Source: Hypsibius dujardini
Taxonomy: Eukaryota; Tardigrada; Eutardigrada; Parachela; Hypsibiidae
DNA length: 21,229 bases
Reading direction: 5' to 3'
Assembly: GCA_001579985.1 (NCBI GenBank)
Contig: LRSR01005968.1
Coordinates: 1-21,229 of the forward strand
The position numbers were made by a program, and so were the translations under genes. The notes beneath the pieces were generated by a model. It had not been told where the DNA came from and searched no databases. It saw only the letters and a program-made list of their open reading frames with translations. How positions within the stretch are numbered: the first letter of the stretch is position 1; every line of letters begins with the position of its first letter. Positions 8,301 through 16,636 of this stretch are shown piece after piece.

Positions 8301-8464
8301 TTAAATTAATTTGAACATTTAATATCATTTAATGGGTATATTGGTTTTTCCTTTTCACAGATCGGCGCAGCGAGAAGGCTCTCCGCGCTCTGGAGAAGAT
8401 GGGATTCCTAAATGAAGGTCTGCTGATGCGCCATCTGTTGGAGAACATCAACAGATGGCGATAA
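5381..8464 (+). CDS. diverged p62/sequestosome-1 duplicate: PB1 and LIR kept, ZZ and UBA damaged
   Basis: Tandem paralog of the gene at 519-2396. Model: exons 5381-5812, 6252-6540 and 8361-8464, an open 274-aa frame. PB1 is well preserved (K6, R16-R17, D48, E50, D52). The ZZ finger has lost two of eight zinc ligands: a 9-bp in-frame deletion removes the second Cys (CDGC becomes CDGV), and the fourth is now Gly (KCSLG). The first 132 codons of exon 2, including the Gly/His-rich region, are deleted, and a new GTAG acceptor at 6248-6251 keeps phase 0. The helical segment and the LIR W212-T-H-L215 remain. The UBA keeps the MGF loop but ends NRWR-stop, lacking helix 3. It could be a regulatory decoy that co-polymerises with p62 without binding ubiquitin, or a decaying pseudogene. 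An alternative 3' end is described at 7276-7969. Confidence 0.65.
6530..6935 (+). repeat. p62 intron 2 block, left copy of direct repeat
   Basis: From the end of exon 2 through AATTAACCTAAACAACACTTGATATC, this block matches 7958-8345 along its length with substitutions and small indels. The corresponding intron of p62 copy 1 (2099-2268) is a shorter relative. The two blocks flank the extra exon-like segment, so the locus either suffered an insertion with local duplication or was assembled by unequal exchange between p62 copies. Confidence 0.75.
7276..7969 (+). CDS. three extra exons in p62-copy-2 intron: possible RFX-like winged-helix C-terminus
   Basis: Segments 7276-7357, 7430-7513 and 7618-7969 have AG acceptors, GT donors and matching phases. 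Joined to p62-copy-2 exons 1-2 they give one 412-aa open frame ending TAA at 7967-7969. The acceptor at 7275 has phase 1, as required by the donor at 6541, and its frame has no upstream ATG before a stop, so it is unlikely to be a first exon. The added part reads ELSEW-MEANYEA near its start, then RRFLESKGF, and KRSTINGSGV...Y338-Y339-G340-I341. The W...NYE start and the YYGI end recall RFX-type and related winged-helix DNA-binding domains, but this rests on pattern memory only. A Thr/Ser-rich tail follows. It could also be exons of an unrelated inserted gene or element. Confidence 0.4.
7958..8345 (+). repeat. p62 intron 2 block, right copy of direct repeat
   Basis: Second copy of the block at 6530-6935. 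It begins with the remains of the exon 2 end (acgaaatgtaaat against gcgaaaggtaaat, the donor context altered) and runs into the acceptor of the UBA exon at 8360. The TAA stop of the extra exons lies within this boundary. Confidence 0.75.
8429..8460 (+). repeat. perfect 12-bp hairpin created in the UBA exon
   Basis: CGCCATCTGTTG (8429-8440), an 8-bp loop, and CAACAGATGGCG (8449-8460) form a perfect inverted repeat. Copy 1 has only the imperfect precursor here (CGCCGTCTGTTG...CAAC-GGCG). The added AGAT completes the palindrome, shifts the frame and leads to the early stop at 8462-8464. Confidence 0.85.
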
Positions 8465-8690
8465 AAGGGTCTTTAGACGCGTCTATCAAGTAAAGTTGAA
8501 GTTAGAAGTTTAATATATATATAAGATATAAGTTCTATAAAGTAAAGTTTTATCAAATAATAGAATCTCTACACACGTCTTTGGATTCTATCAAATATAG
8601 AATCTCTAGACGCGTCTTGGATTCTATCAAATAAAAGGGTCTCTAGACGCGTCTTGAATTCCCTTAAGAAAAGGGGTTTCTAGATCGGAA
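8465..8690 (+). repeat. degenerate tandem repeats of the UBA-end/stop segment
   Basis: About four degenerate units of a roughly 37-bp sequence (GCGTCTTGGATTCTATCAAA followed by taaaagggtctctaga) follow the truncated UBA exon, interrupted by an A/T-rich stretch at 8499-8550. The unit corresponds to the final UBA codons (RVLDSIK-stop) plus the start of the 3' UTR in copy 1. The lost UBA end is therefore present downstream in several decayed copies but out of the reading frame. Confidence 0.75.
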
Positions 8691-9040
8691 ACGCCCTCAG
8701 CCGGCATCGAATCTGCCCTGTTCATATCCCGCTTTTGTCACGTGTTTTTCCGCAGTTGTAGCTGTAGTGCTTCTTAAACATTTCTTGTCTGTCAGTTGTT
8801 TCTCCGAAATTAACTTTTTGGAGAATTCGTGTGATCATCCTTTTATCGTTGTGTTGGTTACCTCATTTTCTGCATATCTTCCGAACGGCGCCATTAAAAG
8901 GTGAAAGCCAAATTCTTCTTTGCCGTTATCTTTGCAAATCTGATAGGAAATGCCAGGATCAATGTGGAGGACCACTTTCGCAAAACATTCGAAATATTGC
9001 CATCGACGTCAAAATGAACGTAAAGCAGAGGCGTCATTAC
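8691..9040 (+). other. 3' region of p62 copy 2, similar to copy 1
   Basis: Aligns with 2424-2830 downstream of copy 1, including a 41-nt identical block at 8917-8957. The AATAAA present at 2859 in copy 1 has no counterpart at the aligned position. The nearest downstream AATAAA on this strand is about 9760. Confidence 0.6.
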
Positions 9041-9460
9041 TAACTATTCTGTAGCTTTTCGTATTGCGTTATTATTAACTACAGTGGCTTTTCGCATTGC
9101 TGTTTTCACCATTTTCACTGTAAGGGCGTAAACCACAACGACCGTCAACCATTACTAAGTGAAACTATGCCACAAAACACAAACCAAAGAACCATACTGG
9201 TACATATCATCACTCAATCAATAGTCATGTAACACCACAACCGAAACAGTCACAGCTAATTCTTCGCCGCTCAATCAATCAGCCAGTAAATAACCAATCG
9301 ATCTATTGCCACGAGTCTAGCCAGTTATTTTTGCAGTAACCATACATACACCATACAGGCTCCGAAGTTCGAACAATACACATTAGACATTTTAGACATA
9401 AGGTATTTCGAACACAAGGTATATTTCTTTTTGACGTGGTACTGAGTAATAATATAATAC
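9041..9460. other. spacer, no gene seen
   Basis: Contains short TCAATCAA runs (for example near 9270-9280) and A/T-rich sequence. No coding or RNA feature is supported. Confidence 0.5.
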
Positions 9461-9604
9461 TGTATTTTCGCGTTAGACAGGGACAGTCGTAGTGGAGTGG
9501 AACGTGTGCACGGCTTGTGTGCACCGTACACACAGCACAAGCGCCGCGTGGCCGATTAAACGTTCCACATCTCGTAGACTGTCCCTGTCTAACGCGAAAA
9601 TACA
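9461..9604. mobile_element. 144-bp element with 28-bp perfect inverted ends
   Basis: Positions 9461-9488 and 9577-9604 are exact reverse complements (outer end TGTATTTTCGCG, inner end GGACAGTC). Pairing continues imperfectly inward (GTGGAACG against CGTTCCAC). The 88-bp centre contains nested GTGTGCAC/GTACACAC repeats. It resembles a small foldback or MITE element. A short ATAAT lies on both sides, but no convincing target duplication is seen. Confidence 0.6.
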
Positions 9605-10061
9605 ATAATGTCTACCTCGTTTCGTCTCGTATCTGCCTAGTTTTACGTTCTTACGATAGTAGTACTTCATGGAGTTTACTTTCTTTCCTCCGAGAAGGGA
9701 ACTTCCAAAATGTTGGTGCTAATACTTTTCCACTATATTCGCAGAGCTTTGCTGCGTTAAATAAAAAAAGTAGTTAGATGTAAAAGTTGAATTAATTGCT
9801 AGCTCCAGTGGCGCCACCAAGCAGCAGAAGTTAGCGTAGCCACGCCCCTACGGACGCCTCCTGCCTCCTACAGCCGCTTTCCAACCCAGTTCATTTCATT
9901 CACCAAACACTCTGACAGCGTGGAAATCCGGTAAAGACCTCGTGTGTTTGTGTGAGAGCTCTTCGGCGGTTCTTCATCTTTTCGGAGTGTATTACACCCG
10001 ACTTTCCGACATCTTCATTGTCTATACTTTAATTTCATCAACAGCCCTTCACATCGGTAAA
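9605..10061 (+). promoter_or_regulatory. RPL17 upstream region
   Basis: Holds no recognisable gene. An AATAAA at 9760-9765 could serve as a late poly(A) signal for the p62 duplicate. Pyrimidine-rich stretches just upstream of the RPL17 ATG (for example GTTCTTCATCTTTTCGG near 9968-9984) would suit the polypyrimidine initiator typical of ribosomal protein genes, but no single start is certain. An in-frame upstream ATG at 9942 extends the ORF by 40 residues that do not resemble uL22 proteins. Confidence 0.35.
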
Positions 10062-11419
10062 ATGGGTCGCTACAGCCGAGAATCGGAGAACCCCTCGCAG
10101 AGCTGCAAGGCCAAGGGAACGGACATGCGGGTGCACTTCAAGAACACCCGCGAAACCGCGCGCGCCATCAAGGGAATGACGCTGCGGAGAGCGACAGCCT
10201 ACCTGAAAAACGTCGTGGAGAAGAAGGAGATCATCCCCTACCGGCGTTTCACCGGCCACGTCGGCCGAAAGGGACAGGTAAGGAACGATGCAAAAGTTTC
10301 GTTAAAAGGGCGACCCTCCATGAGAAGTTTTCGATTGATTTATTGATTGACGATCATCGAATAAACCTTTTCGATTTGCCTTCTACAGTTTCTATTGCGG
10401 AAACGATGTTAATATCATCTGGGATTTATTATTTTATATTATTTAACTGGCTAAAAGTGATTGAATTGGATTTGGGCCGATTCAGTCAAAAGATGCTAGA
10501 AAATTGATCGGATCGAAGAGTTTTAGGGCAATCGGAAGCTTAGGTGGCTGACCAACGATTGATTGATTGATTAACACGAATGTTTTTCCGGTTGTGCTTT
10601 TTGTTAATGGCAAAGAACGCTTATTATCCTCTATGGTGCTTCATATGCCTGTATATTTCTGATTGCTAAAATCGTAGTGGGAATAAAACTTAATCAGGAG
10701 GTCTTGAATTTGTTTTTCTCCGCTGTTGAAGAGGTTCACTTACTGAAATCGCTTGATTGTCTGATTACCGAGACGTATGCGTTTTCATGATTTCATTGAG
10801 CAAAATTTTCAGTGAGACTATGACTGGCATTTTTCATAATCGCATTCTAAATGTGTGTTTTTAAATGATTTTGTTCTTGAGTTTGGGGTTGATCTTTGGG
10901 GTCTTGCTTGTAACATTGTAGGATGTAGTACATAACTTGAGATTGTTCCTGATTGATTGATTGATTGTTGCTGCTGAGTTTGCTGCCAACCATATTTTTC
11001 TTGTGCAGGCTAAGCAATTTGGAGCCACCCAGGGTCGCTGGCCGAAGAAGAGCGCGGAATTTCTGCTCAGTCTGCTGCGGAATGCCGAGAGCAACGGCGA
11101 GTACAAGTCGTTGAACGTGGAGAACCTGGTGGTGGATCACATCCAGATCAACCGGGCACCCAAGATGCGTCGCCGAACATACCGTGCTCACGGTCGCATT
11201 AATCGTACGTTTGTTTCGCGGGAGTTCAATTGCATGTGAATCAACGATTGGTGGTGTTTGATTGTAGCTTTCTTGAGCTCCCCTTCGCATATGGAGGTGA
11301 TCCTGGTGGAGAAGGAAGGAGTCGTGCCCAAGCCCTCGTCCAGCGCCGCGGAGGCACCCAAGAAGAAGAAGGAGTCGAAGAAGAAGATTGCACGAAAGAA
11401 CGCGCAGAATCGCGAATAG
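10062..11419 (+). CDS. RPL17: 60S ribosomal protein L17 (uL22)
   Basis: Large-subunit protein of the uL22 family, which binds 23S/28S-type rRNA and lines the nascent-peptide exit tunnel. Model: exons 10062-10277, 11009-11204 and 11268-11419, 187 aa (human 184). It starts MGRYSRE, the family signature, and keeps [70 protein letters not shown] and [10 protein letters not shown]. The third exon restores INPFLSSPSH, where most animals have INPYMSSPCH. The C-terminus is Lys-rich (KKKKESKKK). Splice phases are 0 and 1. Intron 1 (731 bp) holds two TTGA repeat runs (10553-10572, 10950-10968). I looked for a box C/D snoRNA, since RPL17 hosts one in mammals, and found no convincing pair of boxes. Confidence 0.95.
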
Positions 11420-11974
11420 ATAACGCTTTTTTTCCTGTGAAAACCTTCTTTTGTGACGGTGTGTTGTCTTGAATGGTGACAGGAAAGGCGACATCTTCAC
11501 GGAAAACATAAAAATTCTCTTGATGTTCTAGCGTATTCTTGAGTAGGTAGTTTGGGAGAGAATTTAGTTCGCTGAGTCCCAGCAGTGATCACGACACCCG
11601 GTCTCGTGATAATAGTGGACGGTGGGTAGAGCCAGACAAGGAGGAAAGAACTAGTGTCAATCACTGTTCGTTCAGTCAAGCGATCAATAACCAATACGCT
11701 AACAAGTTTCGAAAGCACTAACGCCATCTGCAGGACTATAATTCGCAACAAGTTGATATCAAACTGATTATGCGCTAACCATGTGCTAAACAACACGATT
11801 TCTGTACATATCGTCTCATTGTTTATATTTTTCCCCAAGCCAGAAACATTCATCAGCTGACACTTACTGTATTAGATGGCGTTTTATTAATTCGTCTTCA
11901 TTTGGTCTTGAGTTTTCGTGGTGCGATAAATTAAATTAAAATTTCCGATAGGCTGTTCTTGACTTAGTTGTAAA
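11420..11974. other. RPL17-CHMP7 intergenic region
   Basis: 555 bp between the RPL17 stop and the proposed CHMP7 ATG, presumably the 3' end of one gene and the promoter of the other. No canonical AATAAA and no clear TATA box is seen. Confidence 0.4.
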
Positions 11975-13945
11975 ATGAGTGGGATGAAATTCAACCAAAT
12001 CAACGTGAAAAGGCAAAAGTAAGTCGTGGCAAAAACGTTGCGTTGACCGAATTTAGCACTTTAACTCGACGGCTGTCTACAACAGCCATGCAACGAGTGT
12101 AATGGCTTAACTCAGTTAGCGCAAGGTTTTTGCCACCTGTGTAAGTCGCGGAAGATTTTTCTGACGTCTTTCCTGTATGTTTTTCTTCACAGCTCCCAGC
12201 TGAGTGAAGATGAAATGGACGAACCCAGCGCTACTGGGAAGTCCGGAGCACGAGCGTCTTACCTCCCCGCTGCGTGGGAAGACGACACGCGGATGAATGC
12301 CCTTTTTACGGAATTTCGTGCCAGAAACGCCAATACGGCTGGATATGACAACAAGATGAAGTTCTGGGTGGATGTGATAGACGCATGTGTCGTCGGTGAG
12401 GACATGGTGACTTTTTCGGCGGCAGAGCTGCGTGAGAAATTACAGCGAAAGGGGAAAAAGCCGCACTGCATTCCCGCTGTCTTGGAGGAGATGCACAGGT
12501 CGGTTAATGGTTGATTCGTTGATTGGTACAATGGGTTAATGGTCGATTGATTGATTGGGGAAACGGGTTAATGGTTGATACGTTGATTGGTGTTGATTGA
12601 TTCAGTGTGTTAATTGTTGACTCGTTGATTGGCGAGAACCAATGGATTAAATGGGGATTGGAATAATTTTGATATTCGGTCGTAGTGAATTTTTTCTTGT
12701 AAATTGCGATCTGAATGGAATTATTGTAGATTGACACTATACTGCAATCTTAAAATTATTCCAGGCATACTATTTTTCAAGTATCGGAAGGCGGAAGTGT
12801 CATGCTAACACGAGCGCTTGATTGATTGATTGATGGATCGGGATAAGTTCTTCAGAAAAAATTATTTTGCACTTCTACAGTCTAGTAATGTTCTTCTTCT
12901 TTCTGGGCGTCTACGTATGGATGCTACTACTATTTTGAAAAGTAAATGGATTGGGAAATACCTTAAAACCATTTATTCCTATTGTATTGAAGAATCGTTA
13001 ATTGATTGAATTGTGCATCAATCAATCAACTTTAATGCACCAATCAATCAATCACTCGTCGAATACTCGTCAATTTCGGCGCCAAGCGCTGTTGTAGACT
13101 CACCTGTTCTTCGTTTCTCCTCTGATAGGTCCAAGAAGTTCATCACAATGGATCAGTTCTTCGCCGCCTCCCAAGAATCTTGGGTAGCATGGGGCTTCGA
13201 TTCTCTGGTGAAAAAACCCTTCTCCTTCACAACCGGACTCCTCTTCGGTTCCAGTTCTTCGGACGGCGACAAGACCCGTTACATCTCCCTCGATCTGGTG
13301 AAAGCAAAAGCCGCCGACGTGGTCGACCGAGCCCAGTCCGGCATCCTGCCCTCCTCCGCATTGGATCTTGCCACTTTTAATGAACTCTTCGGAGACATTG
13401 TCTCCGGACCGGCGCTTCCCGTCGTGCTCAAACACCTCCAACGGACGCAACAGGCCGTCGTAACGGACCTGGACAACCAGGAGCACGCTACGATCAAGTT
13501 TCTTCAGCGAGGATCGGCCTCCTCGCCGCGGCATAAAGTGGATGCGAAAATATCCGAGGCCGATCGGGGCGTGATTGCGGTGAGAAGATCTCTGAAGAAA
13601 ATGGAGGATGAAGCGGCGGCTATGCATACTAAGGTAGAGGAGCTGGACGCGGAGGTGCGATCGTTGGTTCGGGCGGGAAAGAAACCAGTGGCGATTCGGG
13701 TGTTAAAGAAGAAGAAATTGCTGGAGAAGGCCTTGGCGCAAAAGGACGTGGTTATTACCAATCTCGGGAATATGTTGTTCAAGTTGGAGAATTCTGAGAG
13801 TGATACAAAGGTACGAAGGTGGGAGTGTGGGACTCCCTTTCGGTCTGTTGTTTGTAAACTCCTCCGCCTGTGGTTTTTTGGATATACTGTATGTGTTTGC
13901 CTGGCTGTCTTGCCTTTTATGTCTGTCAGTCTGTCAGTCTGTCAG

Positions 13946-13989
<44 letters not shown>

Positions 13990-14516
13990 TTGGAGCTGGC
14001 TGTCTTTCTGTTGCCCGAGTTATGGCTTCATCTTCATTGAATCGTTCATCAGTGGTAACGTTTTCTTCTCTCTTCACTCTTCAGGTGTTTGAAACTTATA
14101 AAGCCGGACTCTCCGCCTTGAAAAAGACTCAACAAGACACTAGCTTGGAAAAGATCGAAAGCATCGTGGATGACATCCAGGAAGCCGTGGACATCCAGAA
14201 CGAGATCGACGAAGCACTGCGATCGCCGTTGCGCGGCTCAGGCGACGACGTCGATGAAGACGAACTGGATCGAGAGCTGAAGGATCTGCTGGAGGATGAT
14301 GCCACTGGAAATCTCATTGCCGAACTGGAGAGCCTCAAGGTCGCCGGTAAGTCTTTCTTCTTACACTGCTGTTACTTTGTTTGAAAACTTTAAAAGTAGG
14401 ATAGTAGACCGTTTTTAATATTTTCAGACAACGAGCCAATTCCTGCGAAACCAGTCACACCCGCTCCCGCAAAGCGAGATTCAAGCCAGAGAGGGAAAAC
14501 AGGATTCACTCAATGA
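11975..14516 (+). CDS. CHMP7: charged multivesicular body protein 7 (CHMP7, ESCRT)
   Basis: ESCRT-II/III hybrid protein. In other animals it binds the inner nuclear membrane (LEMD2) and recruits CHMP4/ESCRT-III for nuclear envelope sealing. Model: exons 11975-12018, 12193-12498, 13129-13810, 14085-14346 and 14428-14516, 460 aa (human 453). The N-terminal winged-helix half shows AAWEDDTRMNALFTEFR, DNKMKFWV, LREKLQRKGKKP and, across the exon 2-3 junction, FFAASQESWVAWG, matching human WEEDEERMSFLFSAFK and SVDSSWISWG. The Snf7-like half (about 265-430) has RAGKKPVAIRVLKKKKLLEKAL, VFETYKAGLSALKK, EKIESIVDDIQEAVDIQ and an acidic DELDRELKDLL helix. Phases 2, 2, 0 and 1 fit throughout. The short first exon (14 codons plus 2 bases) is the least certain part. 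Introns carry a MITE-like insertion, TTGA minisatellites and (CTGT)n. Confidence 0.9.
12027..12140. mobile_element. MITE-like insertion at the 5' splice site of CHMP7 intron 1
   Basis: Inverted repeats gtggcaaaaacgttgcg (12026-12042) and its complement with one mismatch (12120-12136) enclose about 77 bp. GTAAGTCG flanks the block on both sides (12019-12026 and 12141-12148), which looks like an 8-bp target duplication as made by hAT-type elements. The duplicated 8 bp is the splice donor itself. The remaining 52 bp (12141-12192) looks like the original mini-intron. Using the second donor would place an in-frame TAA straight after exon 1, so the first donor is preferred. Confidence 0.55.
12501..12650 (+). 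repeat. TTGATT minisatellite in CHMP7 intron 2
   Basis: Four or so degenerate units of about 32-42 bp built on GGTTAATGGTTGATTCGTTG followed by attggt. The same intron has further TTGA runs at 12818-12834 and, in the opposite sense (TCAA), at 13017-13053. Confidence 0.75.
13921..13989 (+). repeat. (CTGT)n microsatellite in CHMP7 intron 3
   Basis: Near-perfect CTGT tetranucleotide array, with a few CAGT variants at its start. It lies inside the intron, so the apparent CLSVCLSV coding stretches here are not real protein. Confidence 0.95.
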
Positions 14517-14700
14517 ACTTTTACTTTGCCTTGGGAGGTCTCAAGACTCCGTACTTTTTTTCTCTCGTTATAACAACTCATCTTCGTTTAGTGTGTCTCA
14601 GAAGACTCTGGATGACTGTGGAATATGTTTGTCAGATGTTCTGCGTAGTCGGGGGAGATCAAAAAGCCAATGTCTGAATGGTTTTCCACTGTCTGCCTTG

Positions 14701-16008
14701 TCATTCATCATCGCTGCTGGACGTTGTGGACTCATCACTGCTCATCATCTCTACGTCCGGTTCCTCCGCGGACGCTTCGCGCTGCAAACTCGCCGTGACC
14801 GGTGTCTTCGGGCTGTCCATCGACGTCTGACTCAGCGGCTGCGGTGACATTGTGTAGGGTCCCGCGTTGCTGCCCAAGTATTCCCGCGTCGTGGCGGTCA
14901 ACCCGTCCGTCGTCAGCGGAAGAATTTGATTCTGCGGCGGCGGGATGCCCTGGTTGTTGTCGAGCTGTCTGGCGAGGATGCCGGCTCGCATCTCCAGATC
15001 TGTCGGGTAGGGCCGGCGAGGATCACCCGGCAGCCAATTCGGCGGCGCCGATGCGGAGAATCCCACGCTGATGCGGTGGGCGTAGCGGATGATTTCGTCC
15101 AGCGTCAGCTGGGCCTCGTCGGCGGCTTTGATAGTGTCAGTTTTCTGCCGGGCAGCGTGGAGGGCGCTGGCGAGCACTTGTTCCGCCTCCTTCAGTCGCA
15201 GCTGTAGCGCTATCACTTGCTCCTTCAGTCGGTCTGATTCGACGACCAGGGCTTGAATTGCCACGTTCATTTCCACTTCCTTTTGCGCATTCGCTGAAAA
15301 GAGAACGCGAAAGGTTATCAGTAAATTCATTGATAAGCCGTTTGCGAATCGCACGTTTGTTCGTCGTTTGATTGATTGATTGAACTGATCAACAGGCCAA
15401 GATGGGAAGCCTTGCTTGATTGTTGATTGAACATAAGCTACGGTCATTCCAAACGCAAATGCTTTGATGGCTTGATTGACGCTGTTCGTTGCATGTATTG
15501 CTTTCTCTTTTCTACGCATTCACTCAAAGAAGACCGGTAAACTGGTTTATTAGACGCTAATTCAAAGAGCTAAACGAATTCAAAGAGCAGAAACATTTCG
15601 TGGTTTGATCGTTTGAAGTCGCACTCCAAGATGAAAATCGTCGCTTGATTGTTGATTGGACATGCGCTAATCACGCTAAACTTCATCACAGAAACAACGG
15701 TCTGATTGACTGATTGTCCCTAGCTTACCCGCAAGTTTGGTAAAGTCGATTTGTCTTTCGGCTAGCAGTTCTGCCAGCTCGATGATGGCTTTTTCGAATT
15801 CCTCGGGGTACATTGGCTCTGGATTCACAGGGATCTTAGCGGCAGACAAATAAGAATTTGCGGTGGGATCTGCGGCGACGGCAGGTTGCGAAGCCAGCAA
15901 ACTCAGTAAACTCTCGTAAATCAGTTCCACCTCGTCCAGGACCGCCAACATTTTGTGCTTCGTGCTCAACTCTTTCGCTTCACCGAATCGCTCCGCCAAA
16001 GGATCCAT
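14701..16008 (-). CDS. MED4: Mediator complex subunit 4
   Basis: Middle-module subunit of Mediator, which links transcription factors to RNA polymerase II in the nucleus. Model on the minus strand: exon 1 16008-15729 and exon 2 15293-14701, 290 aa (human 270), phase 1 junction. The N-terminal exon (MDPLAERFGEAKEL...) is helical. A coiled coil (about 94-150) contains VVESDRLKEQVIALQLRLKE and AEQVL. The diagnostic block is IIRYAHRIS (161-169) followed by W180-LPGDPRRPYPTDLEMR (to 196), nearly identical to human WVPGDPRRPYPTDLEMR. The C-terminus is an acidic Ser tail (VEMMSSDESTTSSSDDE), again like human MED4. It is tail-to-tail with CHMP7 (184 bp between stops) and head-to-head with API5. The intron (435 bp) contains TTGATTGA runs. 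Confidence 0.93.
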
Positions 16009-16636
16009 GATACGGCAGTGTTTTTCACGGGATTAATTCAGAAAAAAATGGCTGCCGGTTTGGTGAAAATGAAATGAAAAACGTGAGCGACAAACAAAAC
16101 ACAACTCGAGCCAAATGGGTCCGTAAGTCGGCTCACTCATTCTGTTCAAGTACGCTGTTCCGATTTTAAGTAACAGCTTATGGAATCGATTAAAGGCTTG
16201 TATCGGCGTCCCGCTTTCTCCGCGATTTCAAGTTTCAAAAATCGCGCTTTGCATTTTCCTCGGCTTTTTATTTATTCCCGGTCGTTTTTCCGACTTCCCC
16301 ACCCTTCGTCCACTTGAAGAACCCATTTTAGCCAGGTTAGTTCAGCAGAGATATTTCGTATTATTTTTAGGACAGGAATTTTTACTTCGATTGTTTGGAT
16401 TTCAACAATCAAATTTTTCTTCCCGGAAAGTTTGCAATAACGGATTTTACAATTTCCATCCCATGGTCGATTGGTTAAATTTCATTTTCACGCTCTTTTT
16501 AGTGGCAAGACAGGTGGTCGGTAAAGGAAAGTATTGGATAGGAGAATCTTGGGGCCGTCGATCTATCGGAGTCGCACGACTTGAATTCTTTTTCGGCTAT
16601 CTGCGCCGTTCGCACTCTTCCCACACGCAACGGGAA
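16009..16636. promoter_or_regulatory. shared MED4-API5 intergenic promoter region
   Basis: 628 bp separate the two divergent start codons. An inverted CCAAT (GATTGG) occurs near 16469. No TATA box is evident on either side. A bidirectional promoter is inferred from layout only. An ATG at 16391 is in frame with API5 without an intervening stop, but the extension has no similarity to API5. Confidence 0.4.

Noticed and set aside
9303-9670. Several overlapping ORFs on both strands around the 144-bp foldback
   Set aside because: They are generated by the inverted repeat and share no similarity with known proteins.
9942-10061. In-frame upstream ATG extending RPL17 by 40 residues
   Set aside because: uL22 proteins start MGRYSRE, which sits at 10062. 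The upstream residues look like translated 5' UTR.
10278-11008. snoRNA in RPL17 intron 1
   Set aside because: No convincing RTGATGA and CTGA box pair at suitable spacing with a terminal stem was found.
13800-14020. Open frames with CLSVCLSV repeats
   Set aside because: They are translations of the (CTGT)n intron microsatellite. The same holds at 17572-17823 and 18316-18725.
16391-16636. In-frame upstream ATG extending API5
   Set aside because: The extension has no similarity to API5, whereas alignment to the family starts just after the ATG at 16637.
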